Source of the DNA: JBBRBB01 sp038206235
GTDB lineage: Bacteria; Bacteroidota; Bacteroidia; Chitinophagales; Chitinophagaceae
Direction: 5' to 3'
Length of the DNA: 64,000 bases
Assembly: GCA_038206235.1 (NCBI GenBank)
Contig: JBBRBB010000016.1
Coordinates: 1-64,000 of the forward strand
The position numbers were made by a program, and so were the translations under genes. The first letter of the stretch is position 1; each line of letters begins with the position of its first letter. Below the pieces are notes generated by a model. The model had not been told where the DNA came from. It saw only the letters and a list, made by a program, of their open reading frames with translations, and made no database searches. Below are positions 48,111 to 55,488 of the stretch, piece by piece.

Positions 48111-49338
48111 AACTTCTCAACGCCTGTTCAAGGTCACTCAATATGTCTTCAATATTTTCCATACCCACGCTCATTCGTATCAATCCTTCAGTAATTCCAT
48201 ATTGAAGTCTCAATTCTTTTGATACCCCATAATGGCTCATGGATGCGGGATGCGAGATTAATGTTTCCGCAGTTCCCAGCGATACTGCCCGCACACACAT
48301 CTTCAAATTATCTATAAATTTTTTTCCAGCTTCAAGCCCGCCCTTTAATTCAAAGCTCATCATTGCACCGGGATGCCGCATCTGTTTTTTTGCAGTGGCA
48401 AAATCCGGATGTGATTCTAATCCATTATAATTAACCTTTGCAATAGCAGGATGATTTTTTAAATAATTCGCAACAGCTGCAGCATTGCTGCAATGCCGCT
48501 CCATTCTTATCTCCAAAGTCTTCATTCCCTGTATTAATAAATATGCATCAAAGGGATTGCTGTTTCCGCCAAGTAATTTATGCCAGCTATGTCCTTTTGT
48601 TTTCATGAATTCAATATCTCTGCCCAATAAAACTCCGCCAATGGCGCTGCCATGACCATTCAAAAATTTGGTTGTAGAGTGAGCAACAAAATCAACATCA
48701 TATTTAAAAGGCTGCTGCAAATATGGAGTTGCAAACGTGTTATCTACTGTAACGATTAACCCATGCTGTTTTGCAATTTTACTTACTGCTTCAATATCCA
48801 CACACTGAATAGTAGGGTTTGCAGGTGTTTCAATATGCACTAATTTGATGGAAGGATTTTGTTTGATAGTTTGTTCTGTAATATCCAGATCTCGTAAATC
48901 TGCAATAATGGTATTGATGCCATTTTGCGAAAGCACCTTGTGCATTAGCTCGTGAGTGCCGCCATACAATGAGAAGTGAGAAAGAATGGCATCACCACTT
49001 TTGAGATTCGCCATAAACATGGTAGTGATAGCTGCCTGACCGCTTGCATGCAATAATGCTTTTAATGTAAGATGCTCTCCATTTTTATCTCTGATATTAA
49101 ATGATTCTAATGATGCAATGATGTCTTCAGCTACTTTAAATGTTGGATTGCCCCACCTGCTGTAAATATAGCCCGGACGTGTGCCGGCAAAGCGTTCCAT
49201 GCCTTGTTGCGCCGTATCAAATGTAAAGGTTGATGTAGCATAAATAGGAGAGAGGTGCGATGATTCGGGAAAGTGGTGGTCCCCCGCATGCATTGCAACA
49301 GAGCTTATTCCGGTGAAAGGAAAATTATTTTTATCCAT
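48106..49338 (-). CDS. PLP-dependent Cys/Met metabolism enzyme (cystathionine gamma-synthase / methionine gamma-lyase family)
   Basis: 410 residues. SSVAMHAGDHHFPESSHLSP (h.g.......pi..s), GYIYSRWGNPTFKVAEDIIA (y.YsR.gNPt...le), LLHASGQAAITTMFMANLKS (sSG.aAi), SHFSLYGGTHELMHKVLSQN (....YGgT....), ETPANPTIQCVDIEAVSKIA (E.p.NP....), VTVDNTFATPYLQQPFKYDV (vDNTfatP..q.P), HSTTKFLNGHGSAIGGVLLG with the PLP lysine, and SLGTAETLISHPASMSHYGV (slG..eTli.hPa.mtH). The motifs place it in the Cys_Met_Meta_PP family; the choice between cystathionine gamma-synthase, gamma-lyase and methionine gamma-lyase cannot be made by eye. Confidence 0.92.
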   Translation of the reverse strand: MDKNNFPFTGISSVAMHAGDHHFPESSHLSPIYATSTFTFDTAQQGMERFAGTRPGYIYSRWGNPTFKVAEDIIASLESFNIRDKNGEHLTLKALLHASGQAAITTMFMANLKSGDAILSHFSLYGGTHELMHKVLSQNGINTIIADLRDLDITEQTIKQNPSIKLVHIETPANPTIQCVDIEAVSKIAKQHGLIVTVDNTFATPYLQQPFKYDVDFVAHSTTKFLNGHGSAIGGVLLGRDIEFMKTKGHSWHKLLGGNSNPFDAYLLIQGMKTLEIRMERHCSNAAAVANYLKNHPAIAKVNYNGLESHPDFATAKKQMRHPGAMMSFELKGGLEAGKKFIDNLKMCVRAVSLGTAETLISHPASMSHYGVSKELRLQYGITEGLIRMSVGMENIEDILSDLEQALRSL

Positions 49339-49403
49339 TTAAAAAAATTGATGTGGTGTAAAATGCTATACCTTATTTTGTATTTCAAAAGTAACTGAAA
49401 ACT

Positions 49404-49898
49404 ATGAAGGAATTATTAAGTCAATATGCAGCTTATAATTTATGGGCTAATCAAAGGCTTGCCGATATAGCTTTGCAATTAACTGAAGCGCAGCAGGAAC
49501 AGGAAATACAAAGCAGCTTCAACAGCATTCATAAAACCTTCCAGCATTTGTGGGATGCAGAAAGCATTTGGTGGCAGCGTTTAAAATTGCAGGAGCAGGT
49601 TATTTGGCCCAGTGAGAAAGCGAATTATTCTATGCAGGAATCGGTTAATGGATTAATCAATCAATCAAAAGAATGGAAGCAATGGGTTGAGGAAGCAACA
49701 GAAGCAGCATTGCAGCACGAGTTTGCTTATTACAATACCAAGAAAGAATATTTTAAGCAACCCGTTTGGCAAATGTTGCAGCATTTATTTAATCACGGAA
49801 CTTATCATCGCGGGCAGATTGTAACCTTGTTGCGGCAGCTTGGAATAGAAAAAATTCCTGTAACAGATTTTATTGTGTTTGCAAGAAAGAAAACCTAA
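49404..49898 (+). CDS. DinB-family protein (DfsB-like putative metal-dependent enzyme)
   Basis: 164 residues. MKELLSQYAAYNLWANQRLA (...yn.WaN.rl), SIHKTFQHLWDAESIWWQRL (s...tl.Hi.da...w..Rl, His near 48), QMLQHLFNHGTYHRGQIVTL (.l.H..nHg.yHRGQi...L) with the C-terminal His pair, and the tail LRQLGIEKIPVTDFIVFARK. The three-His arrangement is the divalent-metal site of the DinB four-helix bundle. Members act as thiol-dependent transferases or are of unknown role. A perfect hairpin follows the stop (49909-49941). Confidence 0.9.
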   Translation: MKELLSQYAAYNLWANQRLADIALQLTEAQQEQEIQSSFNSIHKTFQHLWDAESIWWQRLKLQEQVIWPSEKANYSMQESVNGLINQSKEWKQWVEEATEAALQHEFAYYNTKKEYFKQPVWQMLQHLFNHGTYHRGQIVTLLRQLGIEKIPVTDFIVFARKKT

Positions 49899-49908
49899 CA
49901 GATTTCTC

Positions 49909-49974
49909 AAACCTCACAGGTTTTTAAAACCTGTGAGGTTTAGTACAGTTATGTTTTTTAAACCTGTGAGGTTT
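49909..49974. repeat. Palindromic 15-mer repeats AAACCTSWSAGGTTT downstream of dinB
   Basis: AAACCTCACAGGTTT (49909-49923), loop TTA, AAACCTGTGAGGTTT (49927-49941) form a perfect 15-bp stem 11 bp past the dinB stop; a third copy AAACCTGTGAGGTTT lies at 49960-49974. The same 15-mers build the tandem array at 55239-55463. Confidence 0.9.
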
Positions 49975-50017
49975 AGTAAAAACACTTAACTTCGCCCTCT
50001 TTAAATTTTTACAGATT

Positions 50018-50269
50018 ATGAAAAAGGACATTCATCCAAAAAATTATAGATTGGTAATTTTTAAAGACATGAGTAATGGCTACAGCTTTTTAAGCCGCTC
50101 TGCTGCCGCATCAAAAGACAAAGTAAAGTGGGAAGATGGAAATGAATATCCATTGATAAAGCTGGAAATTTCTAATACATCTCATCCATTTTATACCGGT
50201 AAAAATATGTTAGTTGATACTGCAGGTCGTATCGAGAAATTCAAAAAGCGTTACGAGAAGAAACAATAG
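50018..50269 (+). CDS. rpmE2: 50S ribosomal protein L31, type B
   Basis: 83 residues. MKKDIHPKNYRLVIFKDMSN, GYSFLSRSAAASKDKVKWED, YPLIKLEISNTSHPFYTGKN, LVDTAGRIEKFKKRYEKK. The IHP.y..VvF.D.s....Fl..St, YPl.k.eISs.SHPFyTGk and G.v.kF..ry blocks define L31. The absence of the CxxC zinc pairs marks the type B form, often used under zinc limitation. A TAACTTCG -7-like box lies about 23 bp upstream. Terminator at 50301-50331. Confidence 0.96.
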   Translation: MKKDIHPKNYRLVIFKDMSNGYSFLSRSAAASKDKVKWEDGNEYPLIKLEISNTSHPFYTGKNMLVDTAGRIEKFKKRYEKKQ

Positions 50270-50300
50270 AATTATACAGCAAACAAAAGAGAATGTAAAA

Positions 50301-50331
50301 ATCCTTCCGGCATATTGCGGAGGGATTTTTT
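50301..50331 (+). terminator. Intrinsic terminator after L31
   Basis: ATCCTTCCG (50301-50309) pairs with CGGAGGGAT (50318-50326) with one G-T pair, followed by T6. Confidence 0.9.
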
Positions 50332-50368
50332 ATTTCATAGAATTTATATTACCGAGATCTTCAGATAT

Positions 50369-50509
50369 ATTGCCCCGACTTTTCCGGTGGTGGAATAAGT
50401 AATAAAAATAATAAGATGGGCTTTAGCCCAAATCATTTCAATTTAGCCCTTGGGCTAAAGCTCATTTAAATAATTTTTTTTGAAATCCCGGTCTAAACGT
50501 CGGGGCAAT
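50369..50509. repeat. 141-bp element bounded by inverted repeats with an internal palindrome
   Basis: ATTGCCCCGAC (50369-50379) and GTCGGGGCAAT (50499-50509) are perfect 11-bp inverted ends. Inside lie GGGCTTTAGCCC (about 50416-50427) and TTTAGCCCTTGGGCTAAAG (about 50443-50461), two nested palindromes that can also pair with each other. It has no coding capacity and fills the gap between L31 and serA. It is MITE- or REP-like in structure. Confidence 0.8.
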
Positions 50510-50564
50510 AGAAAAAAAATCTTATCATTACCCGAATATTTTCTAAGCAAGCATAATAATAATC

Positions 50565-51797
50565 ATGAGCAACGAAACAAGTTATCCCAAAGAAAAAATA
50601 AACATTCTTTTGCTCGAAAACATCAGTGAAAGAGCGGTGCAGTTCTTTCAAAAAAATGGCTATACCAATATACAAAGATTTCATGGCGCTCTTGATGAAG
50701 ATGAATTAATTAATGAAATAAAAGAGGTGCATTTACTCGGCATACGTTCTAAAACCACCATCACAAAAAATGTGCTGCAGGCTGCAAAAAAGTTACAGGC
50801 AATAGGTTGTTTTTGCATTGGCACTAACCAGGTAAACACTGATGCCGCAACAAAAAATGGCATTGCCGTTTTTAATGCACCATATAGTAATACACGCAGT
50901 GTGGCTGAGTTAGTAATCGGTTTGTGCATTATGCTTATTCGCCGCATTCCCGATAAAAACAAAGCAGCACATGAAGGAATTTGGCTAAAGCAATCGGAAG
51001 GAAGTTATGAGTTACGGGGCAAAATGCTTGGCATAATTGGTTATGGAAATATTGGCTCGCAGGTTAGTGTGCTTGCTGAGGCGCTTGGGATGAAGATTCT
51101 TTTTTATGACATCGAAACAAAGATGCCTTTAGGAAATGCTTCTGCCAGCAAGCACTTGAAAGAACTGTTGAATAAGTGTGATATAATTTCTCTGCATGTT
51201 CCTGATACGCCTGAAACAAAAAATCTCATCAACAAAAACAACCTTAAGTTTTGTAAGAAAGGAGCTATTATTATTAACTACGCAAGGGGAGAGGTGATTG
51301 ACCTGGATGCATTGGCAGAAGCAATTGAAGATGGCAGAATCGGCGGCGCCGCTGTTGACGTGTTTCCTGTGGAGCCGGAAAAAAAAGGCGCTGCATTTCA
51401 AACACCGTTGCAGGGTTTACCGAATGTTATTCTCACACCACACATTGGCGGTTCCACACAGGAAGCGCAGCAAAACATAGCAGAAGATGTAAGCGCAAAA
51501 TTGTTTAATTATCTTGAAAGAGGCATCAGCACCGGGTCTCACACGGTTCCTGCTTTAAGTCTGCCTCCGGTTGAAGGTGCGCATCGCATTCTGCATATTC
51601 ATAATAATGTGCCCGGTGTTTTAAGCGCCATCAATACGCAGTTGTCGAATCATAAAATAAACATCTTAGCACAATATTTAAAAACGAATGATGACATAGG
51701 TTATGTAGTTCTCGATGTAGATAAACAGCTTTCAAAAAAAGCGCATGAATTATTGCGTGAAGTAAAGGAAACTATTAAGGTGAGAGTGTTGTATTAG
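50565..51797 (+). CDS. serA: D-3-phosphoglycerate dehydrogenase
   Basis: 410 residues. The substrate domain (INILLLENISERAVQFFQKN, LLGIRSKTTITKNVLQAAKK) is followed by the NAD-binding domain MLGIIGYGNIGSQVSVLAEA (GxGxxG), LGMKILFYDIETKMPLGNAS, ISLHVPDTPETKNLINKNNL, INYARGEVIDLDALAEAIED (catalytic Arg), GGAAVDVFPVEPEKKG (Glu) and LTPHIGGSTQEAQQNIAEDV (catalytic His). A C-terminal ACT domain (HNNVPGVLSAINTQLSNHKI, then NILAQYLKTNDDIGYVVLDV) is the usual serine-feedback site. This is the 410-residue E. coli-like type. It oxidises 3-phosphoglycerate, the first step to serine. Confidence 0.95.
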   Translation: MSNETSYPKEKINILLLENISERAVQFFQKNGYTNIQRFHGALDEDELINEIKEVHLLGIRSKTTITKNVLQAAKKLQAIGCFCIGTNQVNTDAATKNGIAVFNAPYSNTRSVAELVIGLCIMLIRRIPDKNKAAHEGIWLKQSEGSYELRGKMLGIIGYGNIGSQVSVLAEALGMKILFYDIETKMPLGNASASKHLKELLNKCDIISLHVPDTPETKNLINKNNLKFCKKGAIIINYARGEVIDLDALAEAIEDGRIGGAAVDVFPVEPEKKGAAFQTPLQGLPNVILTPHIGGSTQEAQQNIAEDVSAKLFNYLERGISTGSHTVPALSLPPVEGAHRILHIHNNVPGVLSAINTQLSNHKINILAQYLKTNDDIGYVVLDVDKQLSKKAHELLREVKETIKVRVLY

Positions 51798-51904
51798 CCC
51801 GGCTGCACCTGACTTTCGGCAGGCAGGTTGCTACTATTATATTTTCATTCCCGCAAACCGCGGGTCTCTTAACTTTCGGTAATACTATTGAGCAGTGTGA
51901 TAAC

Positions 51905-51931
51905 GGTCAGACGGCTTCGAGCCGTCAGACC
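51905..51931. repeat. Dispersed palindrome, copy 3
   Basis: GGTCAGACGGCT, loop TCG, AGCCGTCAGACC, between the convergent serA and CooC-like genes. Same family as at 32743 and 43045. Confidence 0.88.
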
Positions 51932-52025
51932 GATACTGCAACCTTTATGTCTTGTATGCAAATTTAAAAAATGAGACATCCGTGCGTTGTAAAATTTTTA
52001 GAAGCCTTTTTCATTGGCACTTTAA

Positions 52026-52802
52026 TTACACTTGTAATGCAGCAGTAAGATTAGTTGCCAGGTCATTTATTGCTTTCAATGCCGGCGAGTCACTGATATC
52101 TTTTACATTTAAAGAACCATTTTTATCGGCTTCTGAAATAACTGTATCGTAAGGAATGATAGCTTCAACGGTTAAGTCAATGTTTTTACAAAATTCACGA
52201 ATAGCATTTTCGTCATCAGCATTCTTCACTTTGTTTGCAACTGCAACTATTTTTTTTATTTCCAATTCTTTTCCCAGGCGATAAAAGCGTGCCACTGCTT
52301 CGAGGGAGCGGTAATAGGGTTCTGCCACACACAAAAGAACATCTACATATTTTGAAGTGCCTCTTTTCATTTGCTCCAGGGAGGCCTCAAGGTCGAGTAT
52401 GGTAATGCGGTCGCTTTCTTCTAATGCCGAATGAACAATTTCTCTTACTGTTGTATGCAGTCCGCACATGCAGCCTGTGCCGGCATGTTCCGGCTGCCCT
52501 ACGGCAAGCAGAGTAACATTTTCAGCAGCTTTTAATCCATATTCTTCCATCACTTGCGGCAGCGTTACTCCCAGTCTTGCATATTTCTTACCTTCTTCGT
52601 TTTCTTTTACTTCCAGAATTTTGGAGCTTAGTGAACGCGGCATTGTTGCATGCGGGTCAATGCCCAGGGTAAGGGCAAGATTTGGATTGGGGTCACCGTC
52701 AATAGCAAGAACAGGCATGCCTTTGCTGCCTAAGATTCTGCATAACAAACCACTGATAGTTGTTTTGCCTACACCACCTTTTCCACATACAGCTATTTTC
52801 AT
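52026..52802 (-). CDS. CooC-like P-loop ATPase (MinD/ArsA superfamily)
   Basis: 258 residues. MKIAVCGKGGVGKTTISGLL is the deviant Walker A with the signature Lys. VLAIDGDPNPNLALTLGI is the switch I type d.Dpn.nl, and ITILDLEASLEQMKRGTSKY is in the position of switch II. AGTGCMCGLHTTVREIVHSA carries the Cys-x-Cys that in CooC binds metal at the dimer interface. VDVLLCVAEPYYRSLEAVAR, VAVANKVKNADDENAIREFC and AIIPYDTVISEADKNGSLNV are typical of this group. CooC inserts nickel into CO dehydrogenase, yet no CO dehydrogenase genes are in the window. A metal-chaperone or cofactor-maturation role for another enzyme is plausible but unproven. Confidence 0.85.
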   Translation of the reverse strand: MKIAVCGKGGVGKTTISGLLCRILGSKGMPVLAIDGDPNPNLALTLGIDPHATMPRSLSSKILEVKENEEGKKYARLGVTLPQVMEEYGLKAAENVTLLAVGQPEHAGTGCMCGLHTTVREIVHSALEESDRITILDLEASLEQMKRGTSKYVDVLLCVAEPYYRSLEAVARFYRLGKELEIKKIVAVANKVKNADDENAIREFCKNIDLTVEAIIPYDTVISEADKNGSLNVKDISDSPALKAINDLATNLTAALQV

Positions 52803-53013
52803 TGTTTAAATTTTTTAGAGTAATAAATTAAAAATCATCTGCAATCATTGTGATTGCGAAGATGGCGAAGGTAGTAAAAGAAGTAACAAAAATATGAACT
52901 GTATCTCGCCACTCTGAATGAACCTTACTACCTGAATGAACCTTACTACAAATTCTTTACACCAATTCTGTCTATTACTTTCACCTGAATTTATTAAATA
53001 CCTTTACAGCATA

Positions 53014-54519
53014 ATGTTTATGATTGACATTCTGGTAAATGTAATTGTTGTGCTCTATGGCATTGCCATATTGTTCATCCTGCTGCACAGTATTTCTGAT
53101 GCGCATCTCATCTATCATTATCTAAAATCTTCTTTTAAAAAAAAGATAGTAGCTCCTTCGCAAAATTTTCAGCCATTCGCTACTATCCAGCTTCCTTTAT
53201 ACAACGAATTATATGTTGCTGAAAGATTGTTGAATGCAGTTGCTGCCATTGAATATCCTTCAGATAAATTAGAGATACAGGTGCTGGACGACTCAACAGA
53301 TGAAACATCTGACCTCATTGCAAAAAAGGTTGAAAGCTTACAACATGAAGGTGTAAATATTTATCACATTCGCAGAACCAACAGAAGTGGCTTTAAAGCA
53401 GGCGCTTTGAAACATGGACTCAGTATGGCTAAAGGCGAATTCTTTGCTGTGTTCGATGCTGATTTTTTGCCCTCAAAAGATTTTCTGCAAAAAACTCTTC
53501 CTTACTTTTCTAATCCTTTTATTGGAATGGTGCAAACCAAATGGGGGCATATCAACAAGCATGCTTCACTGCTGGCACACCTGCAGGCAATTGCATTAGA
53601 CGGTCATTTCAGCATTGAGCAACAGGGAAGAAATGCAGCAGGATATTTCAGCAACTTTAATGGCACTGCCGGTGTTTGGCGTAAGGCATGTATTTTTGAC
53701 GCTGGTGGCTGGCAATCTGATACGCTGACAGAAGACTTCGACCTTAGCTACCGTGCACAAATGAAGGGCTGGAAATTTCAGTACCTGGAAAATGTAACTA
53801 CACTCGCTGAATTGCCACCGGTTGTAAGTGCATTAAAATCGCAACAATTTCGCTGGACAAAAGGCGGCGCTGAAACAGCAAGGAAACATTTAAAAACTTT
53901 GCTTTCATCAAACCTGTCTTTGCCTGTAAAATGGCATGGAGTGTTTCATCTTATATACAGCTTTGGTTTTATCAGCATCATCACCTGCGCCATTCTTACC
54001 GTACCCATAATGTTTGTGAAGGAATACTATCCGCAATACAGTTTATTTTTCAAAGCATCCTCCATTCTTGTCTTCAGCTTTTTTATTTACATCATTCATT
54101 ATTTCATATCGTATCTAAATAACACAAAGGGCAATTTTTTTAAAAAACTTTTTGAGTTTATAATTTATTTTCCGCTGTTTGTGTCTTTATTCATCGGGCT
54201 TTCATTAAGCAATGCTTATGGCATTATACAGGGATGTCTCGGCATTAAATCCGGCTTTATCCGCACACCAAAATTTAATGCGACATCAGTTGAGAATAAA
54301 AATATTTTCAATAAATATTTACAAACAAATATTAACTGGCTTACGATTACAGAAGGATTGCTGATTTTTTATTTTTTGTTTGGACTGATTGAGTCTATGT
54401 ATTTAAAAAACTATGGCAATGTTCCTTTATTATTGATGGCGTTCATTGGTTTTGCCATGGTTTTTATGTGGAGCATACATGAGAGAAGAAAAAAATTCAT
54501 TCATCCAGAAACTGCATGA
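53014..54519 (+). CDS. Membrane glycosyltransferase, GT2 cellulose-synthase-like
   Basis: 501 residues from ATG 53014 (MFMIDILVNVIVVLYGIAIL); an upstream in-frame ATG at 52936 is less likely. One N-terminal transmembrane helix, then the GT-A domain: FATIQLPLYNELYVAERLLN, IQVLDDSTDETSDL (first Asp pair), AGALKHGLSMAKGEFFAVFD, ADFLPS (DxD), TLTEDFDLSYRAQMKGW (TED) and SQQFRWTKGGAETARK (QxxRW). Four or more C-terminal helices follow. This is a processive or semi-processive polysaccharide synthase architecture (CesA_like_1 type). The last four bases overlap the next GT2 gene (ATGA), so they are co-translated. Likely role: surface or storage polysaccharide assembly. Confidence 0.88.
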   Translation: MFMIDILVNVIVVLYGIAILFILLHSISDAHLIYHYLKSSFKKKIVAPSQNFQPFATIQLPLYNELYVAERLLNAVAAIEYPSDKLEIQVLDDSTDETSDLIAKKVESLQHEGVNIYHIRRTNRSGFKAGALKHGLSMAKGEFFAVFDADFLPSKDFLQKTLPYFSNPFIGMVQTKWGHINKHASLLAHLQAIALDGHFSIEQQGRNAAGYFSNFNGTAGVWRKACIFDAGGWQSDTLTEDFDLSYRAQMKGWKFQYLENVTTLAELPPVVSALKSQQFRWTKGGAETARKHLKTLLSSNLSLPVKWHGVFHLIYSFGFISIITCAILTVPIMFVKEYYPQYSLFFKASSILVFSFFIYIIHYFISYLNNTKGNFFKKLFEFIIYFPLFVSLFIGLSLSNAYGIIQGCLGIKSGFIRTPKFNATSVENKNIFNKYLQTNINWLTITEGLLIFYFLFGLIESMYLKNYGNVPLLLMAFIGFAMVFMWSIHERRKKFIHPETA

Positions 54520-55211
54520 TAAAAGCGTGCAATATAGTTGTTATAATTCCCGCATATAATGAAGAAAATTCAATCGCAAAAGTAATTGCTGATATTCCTG
54601 AAGGATTAGTGAGCGAAATTGTTGTAGTAAATAATAATTCAAACGATGCTACCGATGTGAATGCCCGTAATGCAGGCGCAACAGTGCTGCACGAAGAAAA
54701 ACCAGGTTATGGATATGCCTGCCTGAAAGGAATAGAATATATCAAACAGTTGCAACCTGCACCAAACGTTGTTGTTTTTATTGATGCAGATTATTCTGAT
54801 GATGCAAAGGAAATCCCTTTATTGGTGCAACCAATCACAGAAGAAAATGTTGACATGGTAATTGGGTCAAGAGCCTTAGGAAAAAAAGAAAGAGGTGCTA
54901 TGACCGTTCAGCAGATATTTGGTAACTGGCTTGCTGTAAAATTATTAAAAATAATATACGGCATTACTTATACTGACCTCGGGCCATTCAGGGCTATTAA
55001 ATATGATAAATTATTACAGATAAATATGCTTGATACCACTTATGGCTGGACGGTAGAAATGCAACTGAAAGCGGCAAAATTAAAAATGAAAATTAAAGAA
55101 GTGCCGGTCAGTTATCGCAAACGTATCGGTTTTTCTAAAATAAGCGGAACGTTAAAAGGCACGGTGATGGCAGGATATAAAATCATTACCACTATTTTTA
55201 AATACAGGTAG
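54516..55211 (+). CDS. GT2 glycosyltransferase (DPM1-like)
   Basis: 231 residues, soluble. NIVVIIPAYNEENSIAKVIA, DIPEGLVSEIVVVNNNSNDA (nn.S.D.T), ATVLHEEKPGYGYACLKGIE, VVVFIDADYSDDAKEIPLLV (DxD in DADYSD), VDMVIGSRALGKKERGAMTV (GSR), LKIIYGITYTDLGPFRAIKY and YGWTVEMQLKAAKLKMKIKE, VPVSYRKRIGFSKISGTLKG. These blocks match dolichol-phosphate-mannose-synthase-like GT2 enzymes that load a lipid carrier with sugar or act in glycan assembly. It overlaps the upstream membrane GT by 4 bp, so one transcript. Exact sugar unknown. Confidence 0.9.
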   Translation: MIKACNIVVIIPAYNEENSIAKVIADIPEGLVSEIVVVNNNSNDATDVNARNAGATVLHEEKPGYGYACLKGIEYIKQLQPAPNVVVFIDADYSDDAKEIPLLVQPITEENVDMVIGSRALGKKERGAMTVQQIFGNWLAVKLLKIIYGITYTDLGPFRAIKYDKLLQINMLDTTYGWTVEMQLKAAKLKMKIKEVPVSYRKRIGFSKISGTLKGTVMAGYKIITTIFKYR

Positions 55212-55218
55212 CGTAATG

Positions 55219-55246
55219 TAAAACTAAAACCTAAAACTAAAGCCTC
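55219..55246 (+). repeat. Short degenerate heptamer run
   Basis: TAAAACT, AAAACCT, AAAACTA, AAGCCTC, immediately 5' of the 78-bp tandem array and 8 bp after the GT2 stop. Confidence 0.5.
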
Positions 55247-55463
55247 ACACGTTTAATTATTAGATTACTCATTCCTTTAGAAATCAAAACCTGTGAGGTT
55301 TATACAAGGTCAAACTAAAACCTCACGTGTTTAATTATTTATGTTACTCATTCCTTTAAAATCAAAACCTGTGAGATTTATACAAGGTCAAACTAAAACC
55401 TCACAGGTTTAATTATCCGGTTACTCATTCCTTTAAAACCAAAACCTGTGAGGTTTATACAAA
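55239..55463. repeat. Three tandem 78-bp units containing palindromic 15-mers
   Basis: AAACCTCACRNGTTT starts units at about 55241, 55319 and 55397. Each unit continues AATTAT..., TTACTCATTCCTTTA, then AAACCTGTGAGGTTT (or a one-base variant), then TATACAAGGTCAAACT. The outer 15-mers of each unit pair into a hairpin of about 60 nt. The third unit ends just before the lipoprotein gene. The words match the hairpin at 49909-49974. Confidence 0.92.
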
Positions 55464-55488
55464 ATTTGTGTCTTAAATTAGCATAGTT

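Noticed and set aside
52026..52802. MinD/ParA partition ATPase
   Set aside because: The Cys-x-Cys block and switch regions match CooC better, and no ParB or MinE partner is present.
55239..55463. Possible CRISPR array (three evenly spaced repeats with internal palindromes)
   Set aside because: The spacing segments are near-identical rather than unique, the unit is 78 bp, and no cas gene is near.
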